A stretch of 45,095 nt of DNA from Acidobacteriota bacterium (GCA_024277255.1 JAJRVQ010000075.1:1-45095), one strand, 5' to 3'. Positions 8,401 through 17,036 are shown, counted from the first letter of the stretch. The notes: generated by a model not told the origin, from the letters alone. A program made the numbers and translations.

Positions 8401-9550
8401 TGATGTCAAGCACCGAGCGTTCGTTCAACTCGATCCCGGCGGCCGGCAGGAGGAAGCTGCGGTCCGCCCGGCGGAAGACCTCGGCGACCTCGGCGACCTG
8501 CTCGGGCTGAGCACCGCAGATCGCCGCGATCTCCCCGAGCGCGGCCGGCCGACGGGTATCGGATTGACCGGAACCACGCTCGGTCAAGGCGCGGAACATC
8601 CGCTCCGCGATGGTCTGCTGTGCTGAATCCAACTCGGCGAACGCCTCGTCCGCGTGGCGGGAAAGGGCATCGGCAAAGCCGCCGATGGCATGGTACGCCT
8701 CGAGGGTCAGGACGACCTCGCTACCGTCCCGCCTCCCCGATTGGTGCGCCCGGTTCCACAACCGCATCAGCACGTGCTGCATCAGGGGCAGTTGATCGGG
8801 CTCTTCGCCCATGTCGTTGAGCAGCCGGTTGACCAACGCCGGTTCGACGCTTGCGCCGAAGACGCCGGCGGGGCCAAGAATCGCCGCCCGGCGCTGCTTG
8901 CGCGTCGGCCGAGGGGTCAAGAACTGGCTCTCGTTGAGCGCCTCGGGCAGACCGTTGAAGACCGCGCACTCACCAAGAAAGTCAGACCGCATGGTGATCA
9001 CCACATAGACCGGCATGCGCGTCTGGCGTGCGGTGGCGAGGAGCAGCGCGACGAAGGCGTCCGCCTCGTCGTGATCGCCCCGCGGGTTGTAGCGAAAGAT
9101 CTCTTCGAACTGGTCGACCAGCACCAGCAGGCTGGTGCGCTCGGGAAGCGGCCGGTCGTGGAGCGCCTCCACCAGCCCGAGCGGGCCGCGGCGCAGCGTC
9201 GAGTGCAAGAGGGCGACCTCGCGCCCATCCGGCTGGCGACCGGTCTCGGCCACCTCGGTCTCGATGAGCGCATCGGCCAGACGGCGCATCGGTCGGCTGC
9301 CGGGTCGCATCGTCACCACCCGCCAGCGGGCACCGGCACTGGCCAAGAAACCGGCTTCGAGCGCCGGGATCATCCCGGCCAGTACCAGCGACGATTTGCC
9401 GCAGCCTGAAACGCCCACCACCCCGAGGAAACGCGAACGGCCGAGCCTTTCCAGCAGCTGGTCGGTCTGCTCTTCTCGGCCGAAGAAGATACTCATCTCC
9501 TCGCGCCTGAAGGGGCGCAGACCCGGGTAGGGCGCGGCGGGCTCGTGCAT
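5483..9550 (-). CDS. STAND-type NTPase with transmembrane segment and 16 WD40 repeats
   Basis: A 1355-residue protein starting MHEPAAPYPGLRPF, the usual opening of bacterial nSTAND/WD40 proteins. Walker A is GVSGCGKSS (46-54) and Walker B is LLVLVDQFEE (141-150). A winged-helix and linker region follows (SVLDISHESLIRQW). One hydrophobic segment lies near 485-510 (LWLTIGLAVALVLASFSAF). Sixteen WD40 repeats by my count (about 583-1310) come next, and a C-terminal tail containing AGRNLTKSEWEQLLPDRP. STAND proteins use the ATPase as a switch, with the repeat domain sensing a ligand. A longer frame to 9757 exists, but the start at 9550 is favoured because its ATG shares one base with the TIR gene stop (TGATG). 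That coupling suggests the two proteins act together. The ligand is unknown. Confidence 0.9.
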   Translation of the reverse strand: MHEPAAPYPGLRPFRREEMSIFFGREEQTDQLLERLGRSRFLGVVGVSGCGKSSLVLAGMIPALEAGFLASAGARWRVVTMRPGSRPMRRLADALIETEVAETGRQPDGREVALLHSTLRRGPLGLVEALHDRPLPERTSLLVLVDQFEEIFRYNPRGDHDEADAFVALLLATARQTRMPVYVVITMRSDFLGECAVFNGLPEALNESQFLTPRPTRKQRRAAILGPAGVFGASVEPALVNRLLNDMGEEPDQLPLMQHVLMRLWNRAHQSGRRDGSEVVLTLEAYHAIGGFADALSRHADEAFAELDSAQQTIAERMFRALTERGSGQSDTRRPAALGEIAAICGAQPEQVAEVAEVFRRADRSFLLPAAGIELNERSVLDISHESLIRQWRRMNEWTEREALSAGIYERLIDTALLWRDGQAGLWGSPDLDLALDWRQRGAPTAAWAERYGGEFDVAMEFLTASVDKRHKEEAEEERARVEAEEQRRTRQRSLWLTIGLAVALVLASFSAFEARLARNRGWVAEEGSILAQARAVMPGFPQRGLLMAAEALDLGRRRRGVTGRVRQTMQTALTNVGGDPLAGHTAALLAVAVSPDGKWIATGSADKTVRLWPLAGWKFGDPVTAPRVLTGHGAPVMALAFSPDGSRLASGSEDKTVRLWDLNSDDPRSDPEVLETLDSGVVCLSFSPNGRWLAVGVFDRAAAIWDLTSSQPAALIPLLGHADTVTSVAFDPDSRWLFTGSADNTARRWDLLSADLAASALELTGHRGPVLELVVSPDGRWLATASADSTARLWPLTERDPNVDAIELRGHRSTVTSVAFSPDSHRLATGSSDRAARLWRVGKEGSAEGSVALSGHAGPIESVKVSSDGRWLVTASLDKTALLWDLAGAAPDAPSKTLRGHDGPLKAMAVSPDSRWLITASADKTARRWNLSQPLFNAEVVVLPSHADTVRRVATAPGQHWLATASDDSTARIWSLTSSNPGFTPKVLRGHASSIMALAVSRDGRWLATGSADNTARLWDMSVQDPAAEPRLLIGHQSSVTSVAFDRQTRWLATGSRDGTVRLWDLARPGDGPEVLAAGDVVSKVTFSPDGTMLAAGNADAVLRLWEMEAEDRAGSLVELTGHNRPITDLAFTPDGRWLVTGSWDRTARIWDLASAKRGANRGSSGAQAQLAVLRGHQQKINAVAVSPDGRRLATASADATVRVWSLAPAEPGRLLAKLRGHQDAVKAVAFGAEGRWLLSGSSDETARYWDLDAPDPSAAPGILRGHTGPVVTVMISEENLFLITGSEDDNARLWNTALWTLNNDELFDRACNRAGRNLTKSEWEQLLPDRPFHKICPGLPIPSADDDAAAGAG
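5640..7810 (-). repeat. WD40 repeat-coding array
   Basis: About 16 tandem units of roughly 120-150 bp encode the pattern L.GH...V..V..SPDGRWLATGSAD.TARLWDL. Many units share nearly the same DNA around the GSADNTARLW block. The unit similarity suggests recent amplification or gene conversion inside the array. This is an assembly-sensitive stretch. Confidence 0.85.
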
Positions 9551-11073
9551 CAAGTCGCCCCTGCCAACGCCTTGAACAGAGGCGCCAACACCTCGACACC
9601 CACCCCTGCCCCCCCATCCACCGTGATCAAACCCGGGTGGCCGTAGCGCAGCGGTTTCTTCTCGGCCGGCGGCCCTTCGTAGATGGCGAGCGCCTTGACC
9701 GGCTCGTCGCGCTTCCAGGCCACCTTGCGCAGCAAGAGGAGCTGGTCGCGGACCCATCGCGACGGAGCAGCACCGTAGACGATCACCAAACCGTCACAGA
9801 ACATCAGGTTCTGCTCCAAATCCTCCCGCACCTGCGCCGGAGTCCCGCCGGCCAAGGGCAAGGCGCAGGAAAGACCTCGCGACTCGATCACCGCGCACAG
9901 TTCGTTGGCGATCTCCATGTCCTCGGCCTCGGCATTGACGAAGACCAGCCCATCCACCGCTTGGCCACCGGCCGGCTCCGCTGTGGCCTCCAGCTGCCGG
10001 ACGATCTCCCGTTGCAGCTCGTCGGCACTCACCGCCATCACGGTGTCCAGTTCGAGTAGGGAGCGATGGGTGCTGTCTTCGACCGCCGAGAGGTCGAGCT
10101 TCGAGTCACGCCATTGCACCACGGGGATTCCGGCGGCCAGGGCACGATCGTACTGAGCCCGCACGTAGCCTTGGGGAAGATCCGGCGGACGTTTGCCGGG
10201 AAAGGCGCTCAGCAGTTGGGCAAAGACGGCGCTGCGCACCAGATCCGCGTCGAGCGCCGCGCCAAAGCCCTCCGCGTCGCGCGGGTACCAGGATTCCGGC
10301 AGGACGCGGTAGCCAGCCTGCTCCAGATAGGTGCGCAAGGCGTTGTTGCGTGAGTCCAGATCGTCCGTGACCTCGGCCAAAAAGATGCAGGGCGTGTCGT
10401 TGCCCTCCCCACCGTGATCTTTCCCGAGGCCCCCCTCCACCGGTGTTTCGGCGGCGGCTGGCGCTGCCTCTTCGCCCGCCTCCTCCGGCTCGCCGGCAGA
10501 GCCCTTGAGCTCCTTGAGTTCATCCGCCAGGTTGCAGGCCAGCCGAGTCAGCTGGTCAAAATAGGGCATCTGCCGCGGGTTCTTCGGGTCGGGAAAGGGC
10601 ATTCCCAAGATCATCGGCGCACCGTCCCCTTCACCGGGCACCCAGAAGCGGTAGCCCAGCAGGTCGCTGAACTCAGTGGGGCGATCTTCCCACTCCACCT
10701 GGTCGCGCTCGACGATGAACACCCGCGAATCACCATCCCGGTGTGCGGCAGCCAGACTTTGAAACGTGTCCTTCTCGCGCAAGCACCACTCCGAAGCGAG
10801 ATAGCCGGGCGAGAGGATCACCAGCAAGGTCGCCGTATCGGAGAGACTCTGCAGAATCTCCGGCGTCAGCTGTTTGTGGCGAGACAGATCGCGATCCATC
10901 CACACGGAGAAGCCTTCGCGGCGCCCCAATTTCTGCGCCAGGAGAATCTCTAGGGTCTCGACCAGCAGCGTCACCCAACCTTTCTCGACCCCCGGAAAAG
11001 GCATGTTGTCGACGTGGGCATAGCTCACGAACACGTCGTGCCGGCGATCAGGCACAAAGGCCATCTTGGACAC
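9550..11073 (-). CDS. Multi-module TIR-domain protein
   Basis: A 507-residue protein. Residues 10-150 form a TIR domain: HDVFVSYAHVD, FSVWMDRDL, LLVILSPGYLASEWCLREKD. Glu100 sits where NADase-active TIR domains have their catalytic glutamate. A second module (about 225-350, CIFLAEVTDDLDSRNNALR to VVQWRDSKLDLS) and a third (about 370-505, GLVFVNAEAEDMEIANELC to LVIVYGAAPSRWVRDQL) look like diverged TIR-like folds without an obvious catalytic glutamate. An acidic, alanine-rich linker separates modules 1 and 2. The gene lies 44 bp after the FUSC gene and is coupled to the STAND/WD40 gene by a TGATG junction. TIR plus STAND is a common effector/sensor pairing in bacterial conflict systems. A role in immunity is inferred, not shown. 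Confidence 0.85.
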   Translation of the reverse strand: MSKMAFVPDRRHDVFVSYAHVDNMPFPGVEKGWVTLLVETLEILLAQKLGRREGFSVWMDRDLSRHKQLTPEILQSLSDTATLLVILSPGYLASEWCLREKDTFQSLAAAHRDGDSRVFIVERDQVEWEDRPTEFSDLLGYRFWVPGEGDGAPMILGMPFPDPKNPRQMPYFDQLTRLACNLADELKELKGSAGEPEEAGEEAAPAAAETPVEGGLGKDHGGEGNDTPCIFLAEVTDDLDSRNNALRTYLEQAGYRVLPESWYPRDAEGFGAALDADLVRSAVFAQLLSAFPGKRPPDLPQGYVRAQYDRALAAGIPVVQWRDSKLDLSAVEDSTHRSLLELDTVMAVSADELQREIVRQLEATAEPAGGQAVDGLVFVNAEAEDMEIANELCAVIESRGLSCALPLAGGTPAQVREDLEQNLMFCDGLVIVYGAAPSRWVRDQLLLLRKVAWKRDEPVKALAIYEGPPAEKKPLRYGHPGLITVDGGAGVGVEVLAPLFKALAGAT

Positions 11074-11117
11074 TCCACGATGCAGCAGGTTGAAGAAACG
11101 GATCTCTACGAAAGATC

Positions 11118-12014
11118 TTACAATCCTCCGTCGTTCAGCTCTCTCAGGGTGGTCTCCATTCTAGCGGCGGTCTCGACCAGCGGCTCGGGGAGCGGCTCAG
11201 GAAGGCTCTCGGCCACTCCACGACAGGTGGTGAGCCAGGCGGAAAAGGCGTCGGCAACTTCCGGGTCGATCCGTTCGCGGCGCACGATCGAGGCGAAACT
11301 CACCGCATCGTGAAGCAACTCGCGCAGCCGTTCCACCCGGCCCTTGAGTTCCTCCACCGCCAGCGAGGTTGCCGAGCTACGACGCCAGCGAAGCTCGAAG
11401 AGAGCAGAGTTCATCGCGTCGAGCATGGTGGCCACGGCAGCGAAGCCGGGCTCGGCGGGATCCGCACCGTGGCGCACAGCCGGCGCCAACATGGAGAGGA
11501 TTCGAGCCTCCAGCGCGAGTACTCGATGGCGGAAAATCCCGCGATAGAAGAAGGCGGAGACCAGCAAGTTGACGAGGAATCCGCCGACCGCACCGCTAGC
11601 CACCGCCAGGAAGCGGATGGCGAAAGTCTCCAGCGGCGTTCCATGCGGAACCAAGATCAAGTAGAGGGCGGTAAAGGCCGCCACCGGATAGCCGCTCGCC
11701 GCGCCGGCGGCAAAGGCGGTGACGATCGCCAGACCGACCGCCAGAGGCACGCCGAGGGTCGGGGAAAGACCGGCAAGAGTGGCCAACGTGCCCCACAACC
11801 CACCCAGTGCGCTGGCCACCAGTTGAGCCCAGGCTTGGCGGAGCCCGCCGATCACCAGCGGTGAAATGCACAACACCGCCACGAAGGTCGACGAGACGTG
11901 ATCCGGGTTGCCGAGGAGACGATCGAGCATCAAGGTCACCGCGCAGGCCAAGGCCGCCTTCCCCGCCAGGAACGGTACGTCTCGCCTCCAACCTGGCCGC
12001 CACGACTCCGACAT
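11118..12014 (-). CDS. FUSC-like inner-membrane protein (aromatic acid exporter family)
   Basis: A 298-residue protein with about six hydrophobic segments in the first 165 residues (LAGKAALACAVTLML, FVAVLCISPLVIGGL, LVASALGGLWGTLATLAGL, LAVGLAIVTAFAAGAASGYPVAA, FLVNLLVSAFF). A cytoplasmic helical C-terminal region follows. This is the FUSC/ArAE layout, linked in known members to efflux of aromatic acids. The start MSESWRPGW at 12014 is preferred because GGAGG lies five bases before it. An upstream in-frame ATG at 12026 lacks one. It could be the first gene of an operon with the TIR and STAND genes, though function does not obviously link them. Confidence 0.75.
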   Translation of the reverse strand: MSESWRPGWRRDVPFLAGKAALACAVTLMLDRLLGNPDHVSSTFVAVLCISPLVIGGLRQAWAQLVASALGGLWGTLATLAGLSPTLGVPLAVGLAIVTAFAAGAASGYPVAAFTALYLILVPHGTPLETFAIRFLAVASGAVGGFLVNLLVSAFFYRGIFRHRVLALEARILSMLAPAVRHGADPAEPGFAAVATMLDAMNSALFELRWRRSSATSLAVEELKGRVERLRELLHDAVSFASIVRRERIDPEVADAFSAWLTTCRGVAESLPEPLPEPLVETAARMETTLRELNDGGL

Positions 12015-12289
12015 CACACCCTCCATCTTCGCAACCCAGCCCCGGCGCAGGGCCGATTGACCAGCTACAGGATAGCCCGACAGGCTCAACCCACAAGACA
12101 ATCTAGTTTCAGCCGTTCCTGCTTGAGAAACCCTGCTCGCACGGCTCTCTACAGAAAAGGTGCCGCCCACCGCGAAATCCTTTCGCTCGTACCGTCACTG
12201 AAGGCAGAGAGTTAGCGACGAAATCGTCTGTCACCTACCGCGGCGGCGGCAATGCAGAGCGTAAGAGCGTTTCAACGCGAGGAGCTGCC

Positions 12290-14956
12290 TTGACCATGCA
12301 ATACAACATTCTCAGCTACTGGCAGTCGCTCGAAAACATGGAAACGGGCGACCCGGAATGCCCCAAGCCTCGCGTCCTGCGGCTCCTGCAAGCCACTTTC
12401 GAGCGCTGGCAGGCGAAGAAGACCTGGCTCGATCAGGACCAGATGGGCCATCTCTTCGACCGCTTCCAGGGCGAGGAGTTGGAGCGGGTCAAGGCGCTTC
12501 CGATCGCTGAGCGACGGGGCCTGGCGATCCGCGAGATGTTGGACCTGATCACCACGCCGGCGGCGCGCAAGCAGGGTGTGATGCGCATCCACCCGGACGA
12601 GATCATCGTCGGCGCTTCGCCTCCGTACTCCGTCGGCCAGGGCAAAGAGCTGATGCGCTACCTGAGCGAGGAAGAGGCGCTCTTCTACCAGCTTCAGTTC
12701 CTCAATGAATGGTCACCCTTCGGCCACATCGTGCCCAACTACGAGAAGCTGCTGAAGCTAGGAATCGACGGCATCCTCGAAGATTGCCGGCGGCGCCACA
12801 GGGAGCTGACTCAGAAGGGTCAGAAGCCGGAGGCCGAGAAGAAGGGCATCTTCTACCGGTCGGTCGAAACCGCCCTCGAAGGGGTCAAGCTCTACGCCGC
12901 ACGCTACGCCGAGCTGGCCGAAGAGTACGGCGAGAAGTACGGCCGGATCGCCGATCAGATGGCGACGCGCAACCAGCGGCGCGAAACTGGGCACAGCGGC
13001 TCCGAACGGCGCTTCGCCAGCAGCATCGTGGCCGAGTTCCCGGAGAAGCTGGCCCGCCAGCGCCAGAAGGAGATGGCGTGGACCGCCGAGCGGCTGCGCA
13101 AGTGCCCCACGGGGCCCGCCGAGACCTTCATGGAGGCGGTTCAGGCCTTCTACTTGGTCCATTGCGCGCTCCATTTCACCGGCGACATCACCTCGATAGG
13201 CCGGCTCGACCAGATCCTCTACCCCTACTACAAGGCCGACCTCGAAGCCGGCAGGATCACCCCCGAGGTCGCCCAGGAGGTGCTCGACTGCCTGTGGATC
13301 AAGCTCGACGAGCAGGCGGTGCTCGACCGGCGCCAGGTGGAGGACCGCTTCACCTGCGCCGACGGCGCGCTACTGGGTTCCGGCGGGGCGAGCAACTTCG
13401 ACCAGGGCGCGCTCACCAACCAGTGGATGCAGCAGGTGACTATCGGTGGCGTGCTGGCCGATAGCGACCCCCAGCCGACCGACGCGACCAACGAGCTGAC
13501 CTACATGTGCCTCGCCTCCTCACGGCGCATGCCGCTCAACAGCCCGACGCTCGACCTGCGGGTCCACCAGGGCACGCCGCCGGAGCTCCTGGAGGCGGCG
13601 GCCAAGACCTTGCTTTCGGGCGGCGCCCATCCGGTGCTGCTCAACGACGACCGGTTGATCCCGGCACTGCACGAGAAATCGGGTGGAACGGTTGCGCTCG
13701 CAAGCGCCCGTAACTACGTCTGCGACGGCTGCTTCGAAACCCTCTTCCCGGGCGAGAGCGAGTTCAGCTTCGGTTTCGTGCCGGCGCTCGACGTGCTGGA
13801 AAAGGCGCTCAACAGCGGCGCCGGCTTCGCCAGTGCCGGAGCGACCTACTACCGGGGCACCAAGGGTAGTTGGCGCACGCCGGCCGCCTCGCGGATCGGT
13901 AGCTTCGAAGAGCTGTGGGCGATCCTGCGCCGCCACATCCTGCTCGGCAGCCACCGCTTCCTGGCCGGCGTCCTCGGCGCCTATGGCTACAAAGAGCCGG
14001 TCTCGCCCTCGCCCCTGCTCTCGGCGCTGATCGACGGCTGCCTGGAGAGCGGTCGCGACCTGGCCGGCGGCGGCTCGCGCTACCACGTCTTCGCGCCGCT
14101 GATGACCGGCATCAGCACCGCCGCCGACTCGCTCTACGCCATCCGCAAGCTGGTCTTCGAGGAAGAGGCCTTCTCCCTGGAAGAGCTGGTCTCCGCGCTG
14201 CGCTCGAACTGGGGCGCCAACGAGGCGGTGATCGGCCGGCGGCTGAGCCGCGAGCGTTGCGAGGAGATCAAGGCGCTGTGCCGCGCCCAGCCCAAGTTCG
14301 GCCACGGTGTCGAGGAGGTCGACGAGATCGCCTGGCGTTTGATCGAGACCTTCAACCAGTGCATCCAGGAGGTACGCCAAGCGCCGGTGCACGCGGCGGG
14401 CTGGGCCAGCCTGCGCGAGCGCTACGACGCCGACGGCCAGCCGTTCGAGATTCTGTTCACCCCGGGGGTCGGCACCTTCGAGCAATACGTCTTCGGCGGC
14501 GCCTTCGCCGGCGCCTCGGCCGACGGCCGCAACGCCTTCAAGACGATCGCCTCCGACATGTCGCCGGCACCGCTGCACGACGACGAGGAACCCCTGGTCG
14601 AAGAAGAGGGGGGCGGCCTGCGTCACCGGCGCGAAACCCGACTGCTCGACGCCCTCAAGAGCTACGCCGACCGGCGCGTCGACCTGCTCTCAGACGGCGC
14701 TCCCGCCGACCTCAACATCCGCGAGGACTTCCCGCTCGACAAGCTGGTCGAGGCGCTCGCGGTGTTCGCCCGCGGCGAGGGCGGCAACGTACTCACCGTG
14801 ACGGTGGCCAACCCGGAAACGCTGGCGGCGGCCGACCAGGACCCCGACAGCTACAACATGGTGCGCGTGCGGATGGGCGGCTGGAGCGAGTTCTTCATGA
14901 CCCTCTTCCCCGACCACCGCGCCCAGCACCGCCGCCGCCCGTTGTTTACTGCTTAG
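12290..14956 (+). CDS. Glycyl radical enzyme (pyruvate formate-lyase superfamily)
   Basis: An 888-residue protein of typical superfamily length. The N-terminal PFL domain includes GHIVPNYEKLLKLGIDGI and AVQAFYLVHCALHF. The active-site loop reads CDGCFETLFPG. Cys481 and Glu483 match the C-x-E pair of glycerol dehydratase-like and choline-lyase-like members. The glycyl radical loop near the C terminus is VRVRMGGWSEFF with Gly864 as the radical site. The usual tyrosine after glycine is tryptophan here. The start is a TTG at 12290 with AGGAG five bases upstream. An ATG at 12296 is the alternative. No activating radical SAM enzyme lies beside it, so the activase must be elsewhere. The substrate is unknown. 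It heads the plus-strand set with DyP, HAD and MBL genes. Confidence 0.92.
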   Translation: MTMQYNILSYWQSLENMETGDPECPKPRVLRLLQATFERWQAKKTWLDQDQMGHLFDRFQGEELERVKALPIAERRGLAIREMLDLITTPAARKQGVMRIHPDEIIVGASPPYSVGQGKELMRYLSEEEALFYQLQFLNEWSPFGHIVPNYEKLLKLGIDGILEDCRRRHRELTQKGQKPEAEKKGIFYRSVETALEGVKLYAARYAELAEEYGEKYGRIADQMATRNQRRETGHSGSERRFASSIVAEFPEKLARQRQKEMAWTAERLRKCPTGPAETFMEAVQAFYLVHCALHFTGDITSIGRLDQILYPYYKADLEAGRITPEVAQEVLDCLWIKLDEQAVLDRRQVEDRFTCADGALLGSGGASNFDQGALTNQWMQQVTIGGVLADSDPQPTDATNELTYMCLASSRRMPLNSPTLDLRVHQGTPPELLEAAAKTLLSGGAHPVLLNDDRLIPALHEKSGGTVALASARNYVCDGCFETLFPGESEFSFGFVPALDVLEKALNSGAGFASAGATYYRGTKGSWRTPAASRIGSFEELWAILRRHILLGSHRFLAGVLGAYGYKEPVSPSPLLSALIDGCLESGRDLAGGGSRYHVFAPLMTGISTAADSLYAIRKLVFEEEAFSLEELVSALRSNWGANEAVIGRRLSRERCEEIKALCRAQPKFGHGVEEVDEIAWRLIETFNQCIQEVRQAPVHAAGWASLRERYDADGQPFEILFTPGVGTFEQYVFGGAFAGASADGRNAFKTIASDMSPAPLHDDEEPLVEEEGGGLRHRRETRLLDALKSYADRRVDLLSDGAPADLNIREDFPLDKLVEALAVFARGEGGNVLTVTVANPETLAAADQDPDSYNMVRVRMGGWSEFFMTLFPDHRAQHRRRPLFTA

Positions 14957-14995
14957 CCCTAGCTGAGTAACCCTTCCAAGTCGAGGATCCAGAGT

Positions 14996-16327
14996 ATGGA
15001 AAACGCCGACAAGACAGCCCAACTCACACAGTTGTCACGACCGCTGCCGGGACCCACCGGTCCGCATCAAAGCGGGATCACCGACCCGCAGTGGCCGATC
15101 GTTACTCCGGCGGGGATCGAGGACGACTCGCTCTACGACGACTATCGCGGCCGGATCGACAAACAGGATCACATGGCCCTGCTCTTCGCCGACGTGCACG
15201 CCCGCGATCGCGACGAGCTGATCGCCCTGTTGAAGATGATCACCGAGGTGGCCCAGGAAAACATGGAAAAGGAGGCGTCGCTGCAACACCTCCGGCCGCT
15301 CGACCACATGGAGGTTCCCAAGAGCTACCGGGTGACCGTGACCGTCGGTTTCGGCGCCACCCTCTTCCTCGACAAGACCGGCTTCGACCGCTACGCCATC
15401 AGCGGCCAGAAACCGCTCGACCTCAAGATCATGCCGCGTTTCCCCAAAGACGCCGAGGAGTTCTCGCCCGAGCAGCAGGCGTGCGACCTGGTCTTTCTGA
15501 TCGCCAGCGATCACCAGTACGTCAACGTCGCCATCGCCCGCTACTTCACCGAGCACTTCAACCGCCGTTTCCGCGAAGCACACCCGCAGGTCGGCGAGCG
15601 TGACGTGCTCGAAGTGGTGCACATGGAGCACGGCTTCGGCCGCCCCGACAAGCGCGAGTTCCTCCGCTTCGACGACGGCATCGACAACCTGCGGCCCGGC
15701 GAGGGCGAGGAGATGGACCACATGGTCTACATCGACTTCGCCAACCACGAGCCGGACTGGTGTCTGGGCGGTACCTACATGGTCTACCGCAAGATCCAGG
15801 AGAACCTGCCGACCTGGGAGCACGACATGGCCGCGGCGCACGGCGGGCAAAGCCTCGAAGAGATGCAGGAGGCGATGGTCGGTCGCAAGAAGAAGACCGG
15901 CGCACCGCTGTCGCGCCAGTGCTCCGGCCTCGACGGCATGACGCCGGTCTATCCCTACCCCACCGAGCCGGCCGACGGCCCGCTCAACACGCACATCCGC
16001 AAGGTGCAACCGCGGCGCGACGAACCTGACCTGTTCGGCATCTACGACTTGGAGCGCCGCTTCCTGCGCCGTCCCTATCCCTACTTCGACGGCCTGGCCG
16101 GCAGCGAGCAATGCAAGACCGGCCTCCAGTTCATCGCCTTCATGGAGAGCATCCAGAAACAATTCGAACACATCACCAACATGTGGCAGATGAATCCCGA
16201 CTTCCCGGTGCCGGGGACCGGTCTGGACGCCCTCTATGCGCACGATATTCTGTCGACCGTGGGCGGCGGCTATTACTTCTGCCCGCCCGGCAACACCGAG
16301 TTTCTAGGCTCGGGCTTGTTCGACTAA
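14996..16327 (+). CDS. DyP-type haem peroxidase
   Basis: A 443-residue protein with the landmarks of dye-decolourising peroxidases. GFGATLF and LVFLIASDHQYVN mark the first ferredoxin-like half. RFDDGIDN carries the distal aspartate of the GxxDG motif. NTHIRKVQPRR holds the proximal haem-ligand histidine and RRFLRRPYPY the following arginine block. GLQFIAFMESIQKQFEHI is the C-terminal helix. No signal peptide is seen, so it is probably cytoplasmic. It lies 39 bp after the glycyl radical enzyme gene, with GAGG about nine bases before the ATG, and likely belongs to the same transcript. A peroxide-using haem enzyme next to an oxygen-sensitive radical enzyme suggests either protection or a paired pathway. 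Confidence 0.88.
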   Translation: MENADKTAQLTQLSRPLPGPTGPHQSGITDPQWPIVTPAGIEDDSLYDDYRGRIDKQDHMALLFADVHARDRDELIALLKMITEVAQENMEKEASLQHLRPLDHMEVPKSYRVTVTVGFGATLFLDKTGFDRYAISGQKPLDLKIMPRFPKDAEEFSPEQQACDLVFLIASDHQYVNVAIARYFTEHFNRRFREAHPQVGERDVLEVVHMEHGFGRPDKREFLRFDDGIDNLRPGEGEEMDHMVYIDFANHEPDWCLGGTYMVYRKIQENLPTWEHDMAAAHGGQSLEEMQEAMVGRKKKTGAPLSRQCSGLDGMTPVYPYPTEPADGPLNTHIRKVQPRRDEPDLFGIYDLERRFLRRPYPYFDGLAGSEQCKTGLQFIAFMESIQKQFEHITNMWQMNPDFPVPGTGLDALYAHDILSTVGGGYYFCPPGNTEFLGSGLFD

Positions 16328-16349
16328 CCTATCTCGCGAGAGGAGAATC

Positions 16350-16370
16350 ATGCCTACCTCCGACCTCTAA
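16350..16370 (+). promoter_or_regulatory. Six-codon leader frame before the HAD gene
   Basis: An AGAGGAGA ribosome-binding site precedes an ATG that encodes only MPTSDL before TAA at 16368-16370. The leader is in the same frame as the HAD gene, whose first ATG follows 15 bases after the stop and has no good site of its own. Either translation reinitiates after the leader, or a nonsense change has cut the original N terminus. Confidence 0.45.
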
Positions 16371-16385
16371 CGCGGCCGCTCCGGC

Positions 16386-17036
16386 ATGTACGGCCACGGC
16401 ATCACCTTCGTCGACATCGACGAGACTATCTTTCACACCTTCGCCAAGGTCAAGGTGATCCGCGGTCATGAAGTGGTGCGAGTGCTCGACAACCAGCAAT
16501 TCAATACCGACGTGCTCGGGCCGGGGGAGCAATACGACTTTGGCCAGTTCCGCAACGCCGAGTTGTTCCGCCGGACTTCAAAACCGATCCAACCGGTCGT
16601 CGACCGGATCAACAAGATGATCCGCCAGATCCAAGAGTACGCCCACGGCAGCCGGGTGACCTTCCTCACCGCGCGCGCCGACTTTGACGACAAGAACATC
16701 TTCCTCGACACCTTCCGCTCCTACGGCATCAAGGTGGACGATCGTGACGTCTACATCGAGCGCGCCGGCAACCTCAAGGAGGGCACCGTCGCCGAGCGCA
16801 AGAAGCGGATCGTCATGCAGTACCTGGGCGCCGGCGAATTCCGCCGCGTGCGGCTGATCGACGATGATCGCAAGAACCTCGAAGACTTCTTGACCATCCG
16901 TCATGAGATCCCACCGGAGATCCTGGGGCGTATCCGCCACCGCCACGGCATCCAGCAACTTCCCGACGACGAAGTCATCGACTACTACGCGCTGCACGTC
17001 CAGCCCGACGGCAAACTCGAACAGCTGGAGCTGTGA
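16386..17036 (+). CDS. HAD-like phosphohydrolase domain protein
   Basis: A 216-residue protein with HAD-fold motifs. FVDIDETIF is motif I (two aspartates), VTFLTARADFDDK is motif II (threonine), a lysine lies in the AERKKRIVM stretch for motif III, and RVRLIDDDRKN is motif IV. The rest (LDTFRSYGIKVDDRDVYIERAGN) follows the polynucleotide-kinase-phosphatase-like branch of small cytoplasmic HADs. I recall similar sequences from phage genomes, but this is memory, not a search. The substrate is unknown. Its stop shares one base with the start of the MBL gene, so the two are coupled. See the leader frame for the uncertain start. Confidence 0.7.
   Translation: MYGHGITFVDIDETIFHTFAKVKVIRGHEVVRVLDNQQFNTDVLGPGEQYDFGQFRNAELFRRTSKPIQPVVDRINKMIRQIQEYAHGSRVTFLTARADFDDKNIFLDTFRSYGIKVDDRDVYIERAGNLKEGTVAERKKRIVMQYLGAGEFRRVRLIDDDRKNLEDFLTIRHEIPPEILGRIRHRHGIQQLPDDEVIDYYALHVQPDGKLEQLEL

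Noticed and set aside
9551..9757. Longer N terminus for the STAND/WD40 protein
   Set aside because: It overlaps the TIR coding region with low-complexity sequence; the coupled ATG at 9550 begins the conserved PYPGLRPF segment.
12217..12228. GACGA-AA-TCGTC dyad before the glycyl radical enzyme gene
   Set aside because: Too short to stand out in high-GC sequence and no regulator gene adjacent; nothing else convincing in 12015-12289.
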